Shown here: positions 25,177 to 33,041 of the stretch, piece after piece | Layout: each line of letters begins with the position of its first letter | How positions within the stretch are numbered: position 1 is the stretch's first letter | NCBI RefSeq assembly: GCF_038024095.1 | Contig: NZ_CP150668.1 | Span: forward strand, 1,612,001 to 1,676,000 | Direction of reading: 5' to 3' | Source of the DNA: Polaribacter tangerinus | GTDB taxonomy: Bacteria; Bacteroidota; Bacteroidia; Flavobacteriales; Flavobacteriaceae | Length of the DNA stretch: 64,000 bases | Position numbers and translations under genes: made by a program | Notes under the pieces: model-generated | Databases searched by the model: none | Seen by the model: the letters and a program-made list of their open reading frames with translations, nothing else | Told to the model about the DNA's origin: nothing

Positions 25177-25626
25177 ATGATACAACCCTTTGATGATATT
25201 TATTTTATGAAAAAGGCCTATGAAGAGGCTATTATAGCATTTGATAAGGGAGAAATTCCTGTAGGAGCTGTAATTGTTTTTAATAATCAAATAATTGCAA
25301 GAGCCCATAATTTAACAGAAACGTTAAACGATGTAACAGCACATGCAGAAATGCAAGCATTTACCGCAGCTGCAGACTTTTTAGGTGGTAAATATTTAAA
25401 AAATTGCACTTTATACGTTACTTTAGAGCCTTGCCAAATGTGTGCAGGAGCTAGTTACTGGACTCAAATAGGTAAAATTGTGTATGGAGCAAGTGAGTTA
25501 GAAAGAGGTTTTATTCAGTTAAAAACAACGTTACACCCAAAAACTAAAGTTATTGGTGGTATTTTAGAAAATGAATGTTCATTATTATTAAAACGTTTTT
25601 TTATAGAAAAGCGTAATCTTAATTAA
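25177..25626 (+). CDS. tadA: nucleoside deaminase, probable tRNA-specific adenosine deaminase
   Basis: A 149-aa zinc-dependent deaminase of the cytidine-deaminase fold. The zinc and proton-shuttle motif HAE is in VTAHAEMQAF (about residue 55) and the second zinc motif PCxxC is in LEPCQMCAGA (about 88). GEIPVGAVIV and ARAHNLTE segments fit TadA, which converts A34 to inosine in tRNA-Arg. Guanine deaminases and other nucleoside deaminases share these motifs, so the tRNA substrate is the likely but not the only reading. It is divergent from dxs across about 115 bp. Confidence 0.88.
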   Translation: MIQPFDDIYFMKKAYEEAIIAFDKGEIPVGAVIVFNNQIIARAHNLTETLNDVTAHAEMQAFTAAADFLGGKYLKNCTLYVTLEPCQMCAGASYWTQIGKIVYGASELERGFIQLKTTLHPKTKVIGGILENECSLLLKRFFIEKRNLN

Positions 25627-25727
25627 TCTAAAACTGTTAAAATTGTAAGAATTTTTCATTTATAATTTGTAGTTTAAAATCTTTTAGAGAACTTTAACTT
25701 TTTAAGTTAATCAAACAACAAATACAA

Positions 25728-28235
25728 ATGAAAAATTTAATCTTATTTTTTGTGCTTTTTTTTACTGTGTCTATCAGTTTAGCACAAGAAACGCCCTCAC
25801 CAAATTACAGACAGGCAGCAAAGTATTCGCCTAAAAATTTAGCTAAAATGGTTCACTCAACTAGTGTGAGTCCGCATTGGTTAAAAAAAGGCAATCGTTT
25901 TTGGTATTCATATAAAACATCTGAAGGCTCAAATTATTATATTGTTGATGCAGATAAGAAAACAAAAAAGCCTTTGTTTAATAATTCTAAAATGGCTAAA
26001 TGGTTAACAGAAATTACAAAAGATCCATACGACGCACAGCATTTACCACGTTTAGATATTAAATTTAATGAAGCTGAAGACGCTTTTCGTTTTAGAGTAA
26101 CTGCTACAGAAGAAGTACCTGTAGAAGAGGATACTAAAAAAGAAACTTCTAAAAAAGATTCTACTGCTACAAAAAAGGCTAAAAAGAAAAAGCCTAAAAT
26201 GGAGAAGAAAGTATATTATTTAGAATATAAACTTGGTGGAAACGGATTAACAATTATCAATACAAAAAAAGAAGAAAAGCAGCCTTGGAGAAGATGGGCA
26301 AATATTGCTCCAGACAGTTCTATTGTTCTTTATTCTAAAAATTACAATTTGTATTGGATGGATAAAATGAACTTTAAAAAGTTTATTAAAGATGAAAAAG
26401 ATACGACTGTTGTAGAAAATCAGTGGACAAAAGACGGAGTAGAAAACTACGGCTATGGCGGCAGTAACCGAGGACAAGACAATGAAGATGTAGAAAAAAA
26501 TAAAGACAAACGTAAAGGAGTTTGGGGTACTTGGTCTCATGATTCTAAGAAGTTTGTTTTTCAAAAATCAGATTCTAGACATATTAAAGACTTATGGGTA
26601 ATTAACTCTACTGGTAAGAAAAGACCTACTCTAGAAACCTATAAATATCATATGCCAGGAGAACAAGAGTTTTATAAATCTGAATTATTAATTTTTGATA
26701 TTCCTACAAAAACTCATGTTAAAGTACCTTTAGATACTGTTCGTCAGCAAAGTATTTCAGTTTTTAGAGCACCAATGAAACAGTCTAGTCGAGATGATGA
26801 TTTTAGACCTTCTTTGTTGCTTTCAAAAAAAGGTAAAGTATATTTTAGTGTAATTTCTAGAGATCGAAAAAAATATGATATTAATGTAGCAGATATAAAT
26901 ACTGGTGAGTATAAAACGCTTATTAAAGAGCGCTTTAATACATACATAGAGTCGAGACCTCTTATTTTATTTAACAATGAAACAGAAATGTTACATTGGG
27001 CAGAGAGGGACGGTTGGGCTCATTTTTACTTGTATGATGCAGAAGGAAACTTAAAAAATCAGGTTACAGAAGGTGACTATCATGTAGATAATTTTGCTGG
27101 ATTGGATGAAAAATCTAGAACACTTTATTTTACGGCAAATGGTGTAAATAAAAATCAAGATCCTTACTATCTACACACTTACAAAATTAATCTTAATGGT
27201 ACTGGAATGCGCAGTTTAGATTCTGGAGATTTTACTGCAACAGCATCAATGTCAGATTCTAACAAGTATTTTGTAAGTAACTATTCTCGAGTAAATACAG
27301 TACCTAAATCTGAATTAAGAGATGTAAACGGAAGAAAAGTTATGGATTTAGAAACTGCCGATTTATCTCAATTATTTGCTTCGGGATATAAGTTTCCAGA
27401 GCCTTTTAAAGTAAAAGCAGATGACGGTATTACCGATATTTATGGTGTTATGTATAAGCCTTTTGACATGGATTCTACAAAAGTGTATCCGTTATTAGAG
27501 TATGTATATCCTGGGCCACAAACCGAAGCTGTAAACAAAGCTTTTTCCTATAGAATGGATCGTTTAGATAGAATGGCTCAAGTTGGTTTTGTAGTTATTA
27601 CACTGGGTAACAGAGGTGGTCATCCCGATAGGTCTAAATGGTATCATAACTACGGTTACGGTAATTTACGCGATTATGGTTTGGCAGATAAAAAGTATGT
27701 GGCTCAACAACTAGCTAATAAACATACATTTATAGACATTGAAAAAGTAGGAATTTATGGGCATTCTGGTGGTGGATTTATGTCTACTGCAGCTATGTTG
27801 GTATATCCAGATTTCTTTAAGGCAGCTGTTTCTTCAGCAGGTAATCATGATAATAGAGTATACAATTCTTGGTGGAGTGAAACCCACCACGGTGTAAAAG
27901 AAGAAATTGATGAAAAAGGAAAGATTTCTCATAAATATAATATTGATTACAATCAGGCGTTAGCAAAAAACTTAAAAGGACATTTAATGTTAATTCATGG
28001 AGACATGGATAATAATGTGCATCCGGCAGGAACTATAAGAATGGCAGAGCAATTAATTAAAGCTCATAAACGTTTTAAATTTATGATTATGCCAGGACAA
28101 AGACACGGTTTCGGAAACATGACAGAATATTCTTTTTGGCTAAGAGCCGATCATTTTAGCAAGTATTTGTTAGGAAAAGAAGCTACGGATACCGATATTC
28201 TGTATATGAATATGGATAAACCAATGAATAGATAA
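25728..28235 (+). CDS. S9 family prolyl oligopeptidase (DPP-IV-like), exported
   Basis: An 835-aa secreted serine peptidase. A signal peptide (ISLAQ at about residue 20) is followed by a DPP-IV-type N-terminal beta-propeller with a Lys-rich insertion near residues 125-165 (EEDTKKE, KKKKPKME), then the alpha/beta-hydrolase domain from about residue 560. The catalytic triad is Ser680 in YGHSGGG, Asp in HGDMDNNVHP and His in PGQRHGFG. It is expected to release dipeptides or cleave after proline in the periplasm, supporting peptide use. It is monocistronic with a strong terminator. Confidence 0.92.
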   Translation: MKNLILFFVLFFTVSISLAQETPSPNYRQAAKYSPKNLAKMVHSTSVSPHWLKKGNRFWYSYKTSEGSNYYIVDADKKTKKPLFNNSKMAKWLTEITKDPYDAQHLPRLDIKFNEAEDAFRFRVTATEEVPVEEDTKKETSKKDSTATKKAKKKKPKMEKKVYYLEYKLGGNGLTIINTKKEEKQPWRRWANIAPDSSIVLYSKNYNLYWMDKMNFKKFIKDEKDTTVVENQWTKDGVENYGYGGSNRGQDNEDVEKNKDKRKGVWGTWSHDSKKFVFQKSDSRHIKDLWVINSTGKKRPTLETYKYHMPGEQEFYKSELLIFDIPTKTHVKVPLDTVRQQSISVFRAPMKQSSRDDDFRPSLLLSKKGKVYFSVISRDRKKYDINVADINTGEYKTLIKERFNTYIESRPLILFNNETEMLHWAERDGWAHFYLYDAEGNLKNQVTEGDYHVDNFAGLDEKSRTLYFTANGVNKNQDPYYLHTYKINLNGTGMRSLDSGDFTATASMSDSNKYFVSNYSRVNTVPKSELRDVNGRKVMDLETADLSQLFASGYKFPEPFKVKADDGITDIYGVMYKPFDMDSTKVYPLLEYVYPGPQTEAVNKAFSYRMDRLDRMAQVGFVVITLGNRGGHPDRSKWYHNYGYGNLRDYGLADKKYVAQQLANKHTFIDIEKVGIYGHSGGGFMSTAAMLVYPDFFKAAVSSAGNHDNRVYNSWWSETHHGVKEEIDEKGKISHKYNIDYNQALAKNLKGHLMLIHGDMDNNVHPAGTIRMAEQLIKAHKRFKFMIMPGQRHGFGNMTEYSFWLRADHFSKYLLGKEATDTDILYMNMDKPMNR

Positions 28236-28269
28236 AAGAGTTTATCTTTTGAATTGGAATTAATATATT

Positions 28270-28301
28270 AAAAAACGCTGAATGAATATTCAGCGTTTTT
28301 T
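28270..28301. terminator. bidirectional terminator
   Basis: A perfect 14-bp inverted repeat (28270-28283 with 28288-28301, loop GAAT) with A- and T-runs, between the S9 peptidase and the HTH gene. Confidence 0.9.
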
Positions 28302-28313
28302 AATTATAACCTT

Positions 28314-28529
28314 TTAGCGTTTTTCTTCTTCTACAAATTCTAAAATATCTGCAGGCTGACAATCTAAAGCTTTACAAATTGCTTCTAACGTAGAAAACCG
28401 AATTGCTTTTGCTTTTCCAGATTTTAAAATAGATAAATTTGCTGTTGTTATATCTATTATTTCTGCCAAGTCTTTACTTTTCATTTTACGTTTTGCAAGC
28501 ATTACATCTAAGTTTACTATAATTGGCAT
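28314..28529 (-). CDS. small XRE-family helix-turn-helix regulator (YozG-like)
   Basis: A 71-aa Cro/CI-type HTH protein. The HTH spans about residues 10-60 (MLAKRKMKSKDLAEII, ITTANLSILKSGKAKAIRF, LEAICKALDCQPADIL), with a short acidic tail. It lies 2 bp after the second of two DUF2975 membrane-protein genes. This HTH plus DUF2975 pairing is like the YozG/YoaS pair and suggests a membrane-protein-linked regulator. It probably controls its own operon through the palindrome at 29588-29606 (inference). Confidence 0.85.
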   Translation of the reverse strand: MPIIVNLDVMLAKRKMKSKDLAEIIDITTANLSILKSGKAKAIRFSTLEAICKALDCQPADILEFVEEEKR

Positions 28530-28531
28530 AT

Positions 28532-29035
28532 TTATATGGTTAAGTCGTTTTCTTGTTTAATTTTTTTTCCTACTACAAGCACTTTACTAAAAATTATTAA
28601 AAAAAGACCAAACACAATCATTAATAAAGATAAATATCTAGAATTTGCATTAAAGTATACATAGTACTTTATATCTATAAAAAATATTGAAAAACTAAGT
28701 AAAAAGGCTACTATATTAGAAATTATAATAAGTTTACCTGCTTTATTTAAAAAGTTAAATGCGTTGTTGTTATAGTAGTCGGTAATATTTTTTATTAGCA
28801 AAATTTTAATAAGAAAATAAGCACCATATAAAAATAGACAAAAAGCAAAAAGTTTTATTATTACCACTATTTTTATTGGTAAAGAAGTTTTTTCATAACT
28901 AAAATGCCCAAGATGTAGTACATCATTGTTAAAAATTAAAGCACTAATAGTTAGTATATTATCTCCTAAAAACCACAAAAGTGTAAAGCTAAAAAGAATT
29001 AATACCATTCTTTTTAAAATTTTTATTTTTTTCAT
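28532..29035 (-). CDS. DUF2975 membrane protein, copy 2
   Basis: A 167-aa membrane protein with about four hydrophobic segments (residues 9-32, 52-75, 95-120, 130-152). It fits DUF2975 (YoaS-like) in size, topology and genetic link to a YozG-type HTH protein. It is a paralogue of the gene just upstream and ends in the same residues, ENDLTI, as that copy; the nucleotides around both stop codons are nearly identical too. The function is unknown. It lies between copy 1 and the HTH gene with 2-bp gaps, so the three are one operon. Confidence 0.75.
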   Translation of the reverse strand: MKKIKILKRMVLILFSFTLLWFLGDNILTISALIFNNDVLHLGHFSYEKTSLPIKIVVIIKLFAFCLFLYGAYFLIKILLIKNITDYYNNNAFNFLNKAGKLIIISNIVAFLLSFSIFFIDIKYYVYFNANSRYLSLLMIVFGLFLIIFSKVLVVGKKIKQENDLTI

Positions 29036-29037
29036 AT

Positions 29038-29553
29038 TTATATAGTTAAGTCGTTTTCAGATTGTATTTCTATACCTCTTTTTACAATCTGAGCAAAAAT
29101 GAAAATGATAAGAGATAGAAAAACAAAATCACTAGAAAATAAACTAATTTCAAAATCGTGCTTCTTGCCAATAAATTGAATGTGTGTATTGTGTACTATT
29201 GCTATTACCCATAAATAAAAAATAGCATAACTTATTTTTTTCATCATTTTATGTATGTCAATTTTAAATGGCTTTTCTAGGTTTAGTTTTTTTAATAGTA
29301 TAATAACTAAATAGGCAATATAGGCTTCTATTGCAAATAGTATTATTTTATAAAACACTAAAAAAGAATAGTTTACAAAACTATGGTTGTAATATTCGAA
29401 AAGATTTAAGCCTTCAAATAGGTTTTTTGCCATTTCTGGTTTGTAAATACTAGCGATGTATGAGGTTAAAATTACGCCACATTTAATCATCAATCCTATA
29501 AATGCGAACCATGAAAAGAATTTCATGATTTTTAAAATTGTTTCAGTTTTCAT
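29038..29553 (-). CDS. DUF2975 membrane protein, copy 1
   Basis: A 171-aa membrane protein with four predicted transmembrane segments and a DUF2975-like layout, the first gene of the DUF2975-DUF2975-HTH operon. The C-terminus ENDLTI is identical to that of the following gene although the rest differs. It has the best-formed promoter in the region, with a palindrome across the -33 box. Confidence 0.75.
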   Translation of the reverse strand: MKTETILKIMKFFSWFAFIGLMIKCGVILTSYIASIYKPEMAKNLFEGLNLFEYYNHSFVNYSFLVFYKIILFAIEAYIAYLVIILLKKLNLEKPFKIDIHKMMKKISYAIFYLWVIAIVHNTHIQFIGKKHDFEISLFSSDFVFLSLIIFIFAQIVKRGIEIQSENDLTI

Positions 29554-29574
29554 TTTTTATACATTTTGATGATA

Positions 29575-29582
29575 CAAATATA
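29575..29582 (-). promoter_or_regulatory. promoter of the DUF2975-HTH operon
   Basis: On the minus strand the -7 box is TATATTTG (29575-29582) and the -33 TTG is at 29600-29602, separated by 17 bp: a full Bacteroidota promoter. Confidence 0.65.
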
Positions 29583-29587
29583 TAAAA

Positions 29588-29606
29588 ATTATTGAAAAAC
29601 AATAAT
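29588..29606. promoter_or_regulatory. palindrome over the -33 box, candidate operator
   Basis: ATTATTG, five A residues, CAATAAT: perfect 7-bp arms covering the -33 element of the DUF2975-HTH operon. It is well placed for autorepression by the HTH protein. Confidence 0.5.
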
Positions 29607-29628
29607 AAAATATTAAATAAGAATAATT

Positions 29629-30063
29629 TTATACTTTTTTAATTACACTTGTTACAATTCCCCATATTACAAAATCGTTTTCTTCTGTAATTTTTATGAT
29701 TGGATAATCTGGGTTTTCAGGCTGTAACCAAACTTCATTTTTTTCTACACGTAGGCGTTTTACAGTAAACTCGCCATCTAAAAAACAAACAGCAATTTTA
29801 TTATTTGCAGGTTCTAAACTTCTATCTATTACTAGTAAATCGTTATCGTCTAAACCTGCATTAATCATAGATTGCCCTTTTACTTTAGCAAAAAAGGTAG
29901 CCTCTTTATTGGTAATTAGTTCATCATCTAAAGAAATTCTGGTTTCTCTAAAATCGTCTGCAGGAGAGGGAAACCCAGCAGAAATACCTGTATCAACAAA
30001 AATAGCTCCATTTCCAGAAGATGTTTTTGGAGAAAAAAAGACAAGATTTTTGGGTGTTTTCAT
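29629..30063 (-). CDS. umuD: UmuD-like S24 family peptidase, polymerase V subunit
   Basis: A 144-aa self-cleaving UmuD homologue. The cleavage site is Ala29-Gly30 (ISAGFPSP), the nucleophile Ser65 (GQSM) and the general base Lys102 (FTVKRL). Each is shifted by exactly five residues from E. coli UmuD, so the protein should be active. RecA-filament-stimulated cleavage gives UmuD', which activates the Y-family polymerase for translesion synthesis. The frame is open from a TTG at 30072, but ATG 30063 gives the normal N-terminus. Unusually it lies downstream of umuC, 40 bp away. Confidence 0.92.
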   Translation of the reverse strand: MKTPKNLVFFSPKTSSGNGAIFVDTGISAGFPSPADDFRETRISLDDELITNKEATFFAKVKGQSMINAGLDDNDLLVIDRSLEPANNKIAVCFLDGEFTVKRLRVEKNEVWLQPENPDYPIIKITEENDFVIWGIVTSVIKKV

Positions 30064-30103
30064 GTAGGGCAAATTATAATTTTTTTTCTAAATTTTTATT
30101 TTT

Positions 30104-31378
30104 TTATTTCTTATGATATGAATTAACAATAAAAACTTCGTTAATATTAGTTGTAAATTTTTTTGATAAACGCTCTTGTCGCATTTTCCAAGTTCGTTTT
30201 AAATCTTGATTTCCAAGTTTTATCTTATCGCTTTTAAATTTTTTATTTAAAGAGTCTATTGCAGCCATTAAAGGTTTATGTTTCGGATTTTCTTCAGAAA
30301 ATAAGTTCAATTGAAAATTATCGTTAGGTACGAGTCCAGAAATAATAACGCCTGCTTTTTTATATTGTATTCCTTTTTTGTAAATATTTTTTACTGCTTC
30401 TACAGCTGCTTTAGAAATAATTAATGAAGAGTCTGTCGGATATGATAAAATTGCGGTAGTACTTTCTTTTAAGTAAGGTTGATTTTTATCGAACCGATTG
30501 CTTCTTAAAAATACGGTAATAAGATGACAGCTCGATTTTTGTTCACGTAGTTTTTTTGCGCAACTTGTTGCAAAAGTAGAAATGCGTTCTTTTATATTTT
30601 CGATATCTGAATAAGTGTTTTCAAAGCTGCGTGTCGTTGCAATCATTTTTTTAGAAGACACAGCATCCTCTAGAGGTATTTTAGAAATTCCTTGTAAATC
30701 TTTTTGCAATCGCCATTCTACGATAGAAAATTCTTTTAAAACCCAATCGCTTGGTAATTGTGTAAAATCGTATGCTGTAACTACTCCTTTGGCTTCTAAG
30801 CGTTTTTGTAAACGGCCGCCAATTCCCCATACTTTACCAATTTTAGTCCATTTTAATGCTTTAATTCTTTTTTCTTCACTGTCTATTATACAAATTCCTT
30901 TAGATTGTTTTAAGTTAGATCGTGCTATTTTATTGGCTACTTTGCTTAAAGCTTTTGTAGGAGCAATTCCTACACAAGTAGGTATACCTGTCCATTTTAA
31001 AATTCTACGTCTCATTGTTGTAGCATATTCTGCAAAATTATAGTTGTCGAAACCTTTAAGTTCTAAAAAGGATTCGTCTATAGAATACACTTCTATATCT
31101 GGAGAAAAGTCTTTTAAAATATTCATTACACGTGCGCTCATATCTCCGTATAATGGATAGTTAGATGATAAAACGGTAATGTTGTTTGCTTTGCAAAAAG
31201 ACTCCCACTTAAAAATAGGTGCACCAAAAGGGAGTTGTAATTTTTTTGCTTCGTCGCTCATAGAAATTACACAACCATCGTTATTGCTTAAAATAGCAAC
31301 TGGTTTTCCTTGTAAGTTTGGGTTAAAAACGCGCTCACAAGAGGCATAAAAGTTATTACAATCTATAAGTGCAAACAT
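30104..31378 (-). CDS. umuC: Y-family DNA polymerase, UmuC-like
   Basis: A 424-aa translesion polymerase. The catalytic carboxylates are in MFALIDCNNFYASCERVF (Asp6) and YSIDESFLEL (Asp and Glu, about residues 98-102), and the GIAPTKALSKVANKIA and helix-hairpin-helix segments (KVWGIGGRLQKRLEAKGV) follow. The C-terminal UmuC-type little finger ends with the usual DUF4113-like tail (KSDKIKLGNQDLKRTWKMRQERLS). It is transcribed before umuD, the reverse of the standard umuDC order. The promoter is overlapped by a palindrome. Confidence 0.93.
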   Translation of the reverse strand: MFALIDCNNFYASCERVFNPNLQGKPVAILSNNDGCVISMSDEAKKLQLPFGAPIFKWESFCKANNITVLSSNYPLYGDMSARVMNILKDFSPDIEVYSIDESFLELKGFDNYNFAEYATTMRRRILKWTGIPTCVGIAPTKALSKVANKIARSNLKQSKGICIIDSEEKRIKALKWTKIGKVWGIGGRLQKRLEAKGVVTAYDFTQLPSDWVLKEFSIVEWRLQKDLQGISKIPLEDAVSSKKMIATTRSFENTYSDIENIKERISTFATSCAKKLREQKSSCHLITVFLRSNRFDKNQPYLKESTTAILSYPTDSSLIISKAAVEAVKNIYKKGIQYKKAGVIISGLVPNDNFQLNLFSEENPKHKPLMAAIDSLNKKFKSDKIKLGNQDLKRTWKMRQERLSKKFTTNINEVFIVNSYHKK

Positions 31379-31405
31379 GCTATAAAAATATCAAAAAATA
31401 ACAGG

Positions 31406-31413
31406 CAAAAATA
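31406..31413 (-). promoter_or_regulatory. -7 promoter element of umuC-umuD
   Basis: TATTTTTG on the minus strand matches TAnnTTTG and lies 27 bp upstream of the umuC ATG. Confidence 0.55.
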
Positions 31414-31418
31414 GGTTG

Positions 31419-31438
31419 TTAATATCTTAAGATGTTAA
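31419..31438. promoter_or_regulatory. 20-bp imperfect palindrome, candidate damage-response operator
   Basis: TTAAT-ATCTTAAGAT-GTTAA is symmetric except for one base pair, with a perfect 10-bp core ATCTTAAGAT. It begins 5 bp upstream of the umuC -7 box, covering the -12 to -33 region where a repressor would block polymerase. Confidence 0.5.
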
Positions 31439-31465
31439 ATTTTAAAGTTGTTAAAACAGCGTTAT

Positions 31466-32962
31466 TTAGGCTGTTATTGTAAGGTAAGCTTTTTTAAGTT
31501 TTGTAATAACAAAGGGAATTTCATTAGTGTTTAAATGACCAAAACCCAGTCGAATAGCACATGTTTTTTTATTTTGATATAAAACTGTTTTTGGGAGGTA
31601 TAGATCGTTTTTTTCTGCAGCTTCAGCAAGTTTTAATAAAGGTATTTTGGGTGTAAATTCTAACCATATTGCTAGTCCGCCAGAGGGAACTTTCCATTTG
31701 GCAATAGTTTTAAAGTGTTTTGTTAATTCTTTACACACAAGTGTATTTCTTTCTTTATAAATGTTAGTATTTTTTTTAATTAAACGATAAATTTCACCTT
31801 CATCAATAAGTTCAGACACTATTTGTTCTTGTATTAAATCTCCTTGTTTGTCTAATAGTTCTAAATAGTTTTTTGCTTCTGTAATTAAGTTTTCAGGAGC
31901 AACCACAAAGCCAATTTGAAAACTAGGAAATAAAGATTGACCAATTTTACCAAGGTATATTATCATTCCATTAGCATCTGCGCTAGCCATTGGTAACATG
32001 GCAGAACCTTTAAACTGAAAATCATAATCATAATCATCTTCTATAATAGCAAACTTATATTCTTTTGCCAATTGTAAAAGCGCCACTCTTCTTGCTGTAC
32101 TTAAAGTTGCAGTGGTTGGATAATGCCTATTTGCAGAAATATATACACAACGAATCTGATTTTTTTGTGCAATTTTTTTAATAAATGAAATGTTTATTCC
32201 TTTGCTGTCTACAGGGACTGTTTTAATCGTAGCACCTGCTTCCTGAAAAATTGTATTAGCAGCATAATTACTTAATTCTCCTACTATAACTAAATCGTTA
32301 TTTTTTACTAATAATTGACTTACAATGTATAAACTCATTTCTGTACTACGCGTGCTTATTACATTTTTAGGTCTTACGTGTAGGCCTCTAGTTACATTTA
32401 AGTGATTGCATAATTGTATTTGAAAAACAGTATTAGAAAATTGTGAAGGACGATTCCATTTTTGTAGCAACATTTTTCGTTTCATAGCGGCACTATACCA
32501 CCTAGTAAATTCTTGAACAGGATGTAGTCTTAAATCTGGTTTGCCATCATTTATACTATATTTAGCCTTAGTTTGTTCTTTTGTAGAAGCCAAATGAAAG
32601 GCTTCTTGAAAGGGAAATCCTGTAGTATTAGCATATGAATATACTTTTAAATTGTTAAATGATTTTGCTCTTAGCTTAGGAGTATTTGCGTCTGACTCTA
32701 AAATAAAAGTTCCACTATTTGGTAAAATTTTTACCCATCCTTGCGCTGCTAATTCATCATAAATTGCCACTGCTGTATTTCTATGAATATTTAATAGGGT
32801 ACTTAGTTTTCGTGTTCCTGGTAATTTTGTTCCCTTTACTAAATATTTACGCTGAATAGCATTAATAATTTGCTGAGAAACCTGAATATAAATAGATTTT
32901 TTAGTTTTTCTATCAATAGAAATCAGCTGTTTTAAAATGTCATTAACCGGACTATCATTCAT
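31466..32962 (-). CDS. MocR-family (GntR HTH plus aminotransferase-like) transcriptional regulator
   Basis: A 498-aa regulator with an N-terminal winged HTH (residues 18-85: IYIQVSQQIINAIQR, LPGTRKLSTLLNIHRNTAVAIYDELAAQGW) fused to a fold-type-I aminotransferase domain (about 125-498). The Asp of the cofactor pocket is present (IIEDDYDYDF). Where MocR proteins usually have the Schiff-base lysine (FSKTLFP), this one reads KIGQSLFPS, so Lys appears to be Gln, with another Lys three residues earlier. PLP may therefore bind non-covalently or not at all. It is divergent from a TonB-dependent receptor and probably controls it. Confidence 0.85.
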   Translation of the reverse strand: MNDSPVNDILKQLISIDRKTKKSIYIQVSQQIINAIQRKYLVKGTKLPGTRKLSTLLNIHRNTAVAIYDELAAQGWVKILPNSGTFILESDANTPKLRAKSFNNLKVYSYANTTGFPFQEAFHLASTKEQTKAKYSINDGKPDLRLHPVQEFTRWYSAAMKRKMLLQKWNRPSQFSNTVFQIQLCNHLNVTRGLHVRPKNVISTRSTEMSLYIVSQLLVKNNDLVIVGELSNYAANTIFQEAGATIKTVPVDSKGINISFIKKIAQKNQIRCVYISANRHYPTTATLSTARRVALLQLAKEYKFAIIEDDYDYDFQFKGSAMLPMASADANGMIIYLGKIGQSLFPSFQIGFVVAPENLITEAKNYLELLDKQGDLIQEQIVSELIDEGEIYRLIKKNTNIYKERNTLVCKELTKHFKTIAKWKVPSGGLAIWLEFTPKIPLLKLAEAAEKNDLYLPKTVLYQNKKTCAIRLGFGHLNTNEIPFVITKLKKAYLTITA

Positions 32963-32989
32963 TATAAAAGCGGACTATTTTAGTAGTCC
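32949..32989. promoter_or_regulatory. GGACTA repeats between the MocR gene and the TonB receptor gene
   Basis: GGACTA occurs at 32949-32954 and 32972-32977 (direct repeats, 23 bp apart) and inverted as TAGTCC at 32984-32989, so the last two form an inverted repeat with a 6-bp spacer. MocR regulators typically bind direct or inverted repeats about two helical turns apart. The first copy lies inside codons 3-5 of the regulator gene. Confidence 0.5.
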
Positions 32990-32999
32990 AGAAAGTTAC

Positions 33000-33007
33000 G
33001 ATTTTTG
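33000..33007 (+). promoter_or_regulatory. probable -7 element of the TonB receptor gene
   Basis: GATTTTTG is one base off TAnnTTTG and lies 34 bp before the ATG at 33042. The GGACTA inverted repeat then covers the -33 region. Confidence 0.35.
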
Positions 33008-33041
33008 TCGTGTTTTTAAAAATTTAAATAAAAATAATATC

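Noticed and set aside
30064..30072. TTG start for UmuD
   Set aside because: The ATG at 30063 puts the cleavage site, Ser and Lys at a constant offset from E. coli UmuD, and the TTG overlaps a promoter-like box.
32937..33041. 35-residue N-terminal extension of the TonB receptor
   Set aside because: It overlaps the divergent regulator gene and the GGACTA sites, and is not signal-peptide-like; the ATG at 33042 gives a normal signal peptide.
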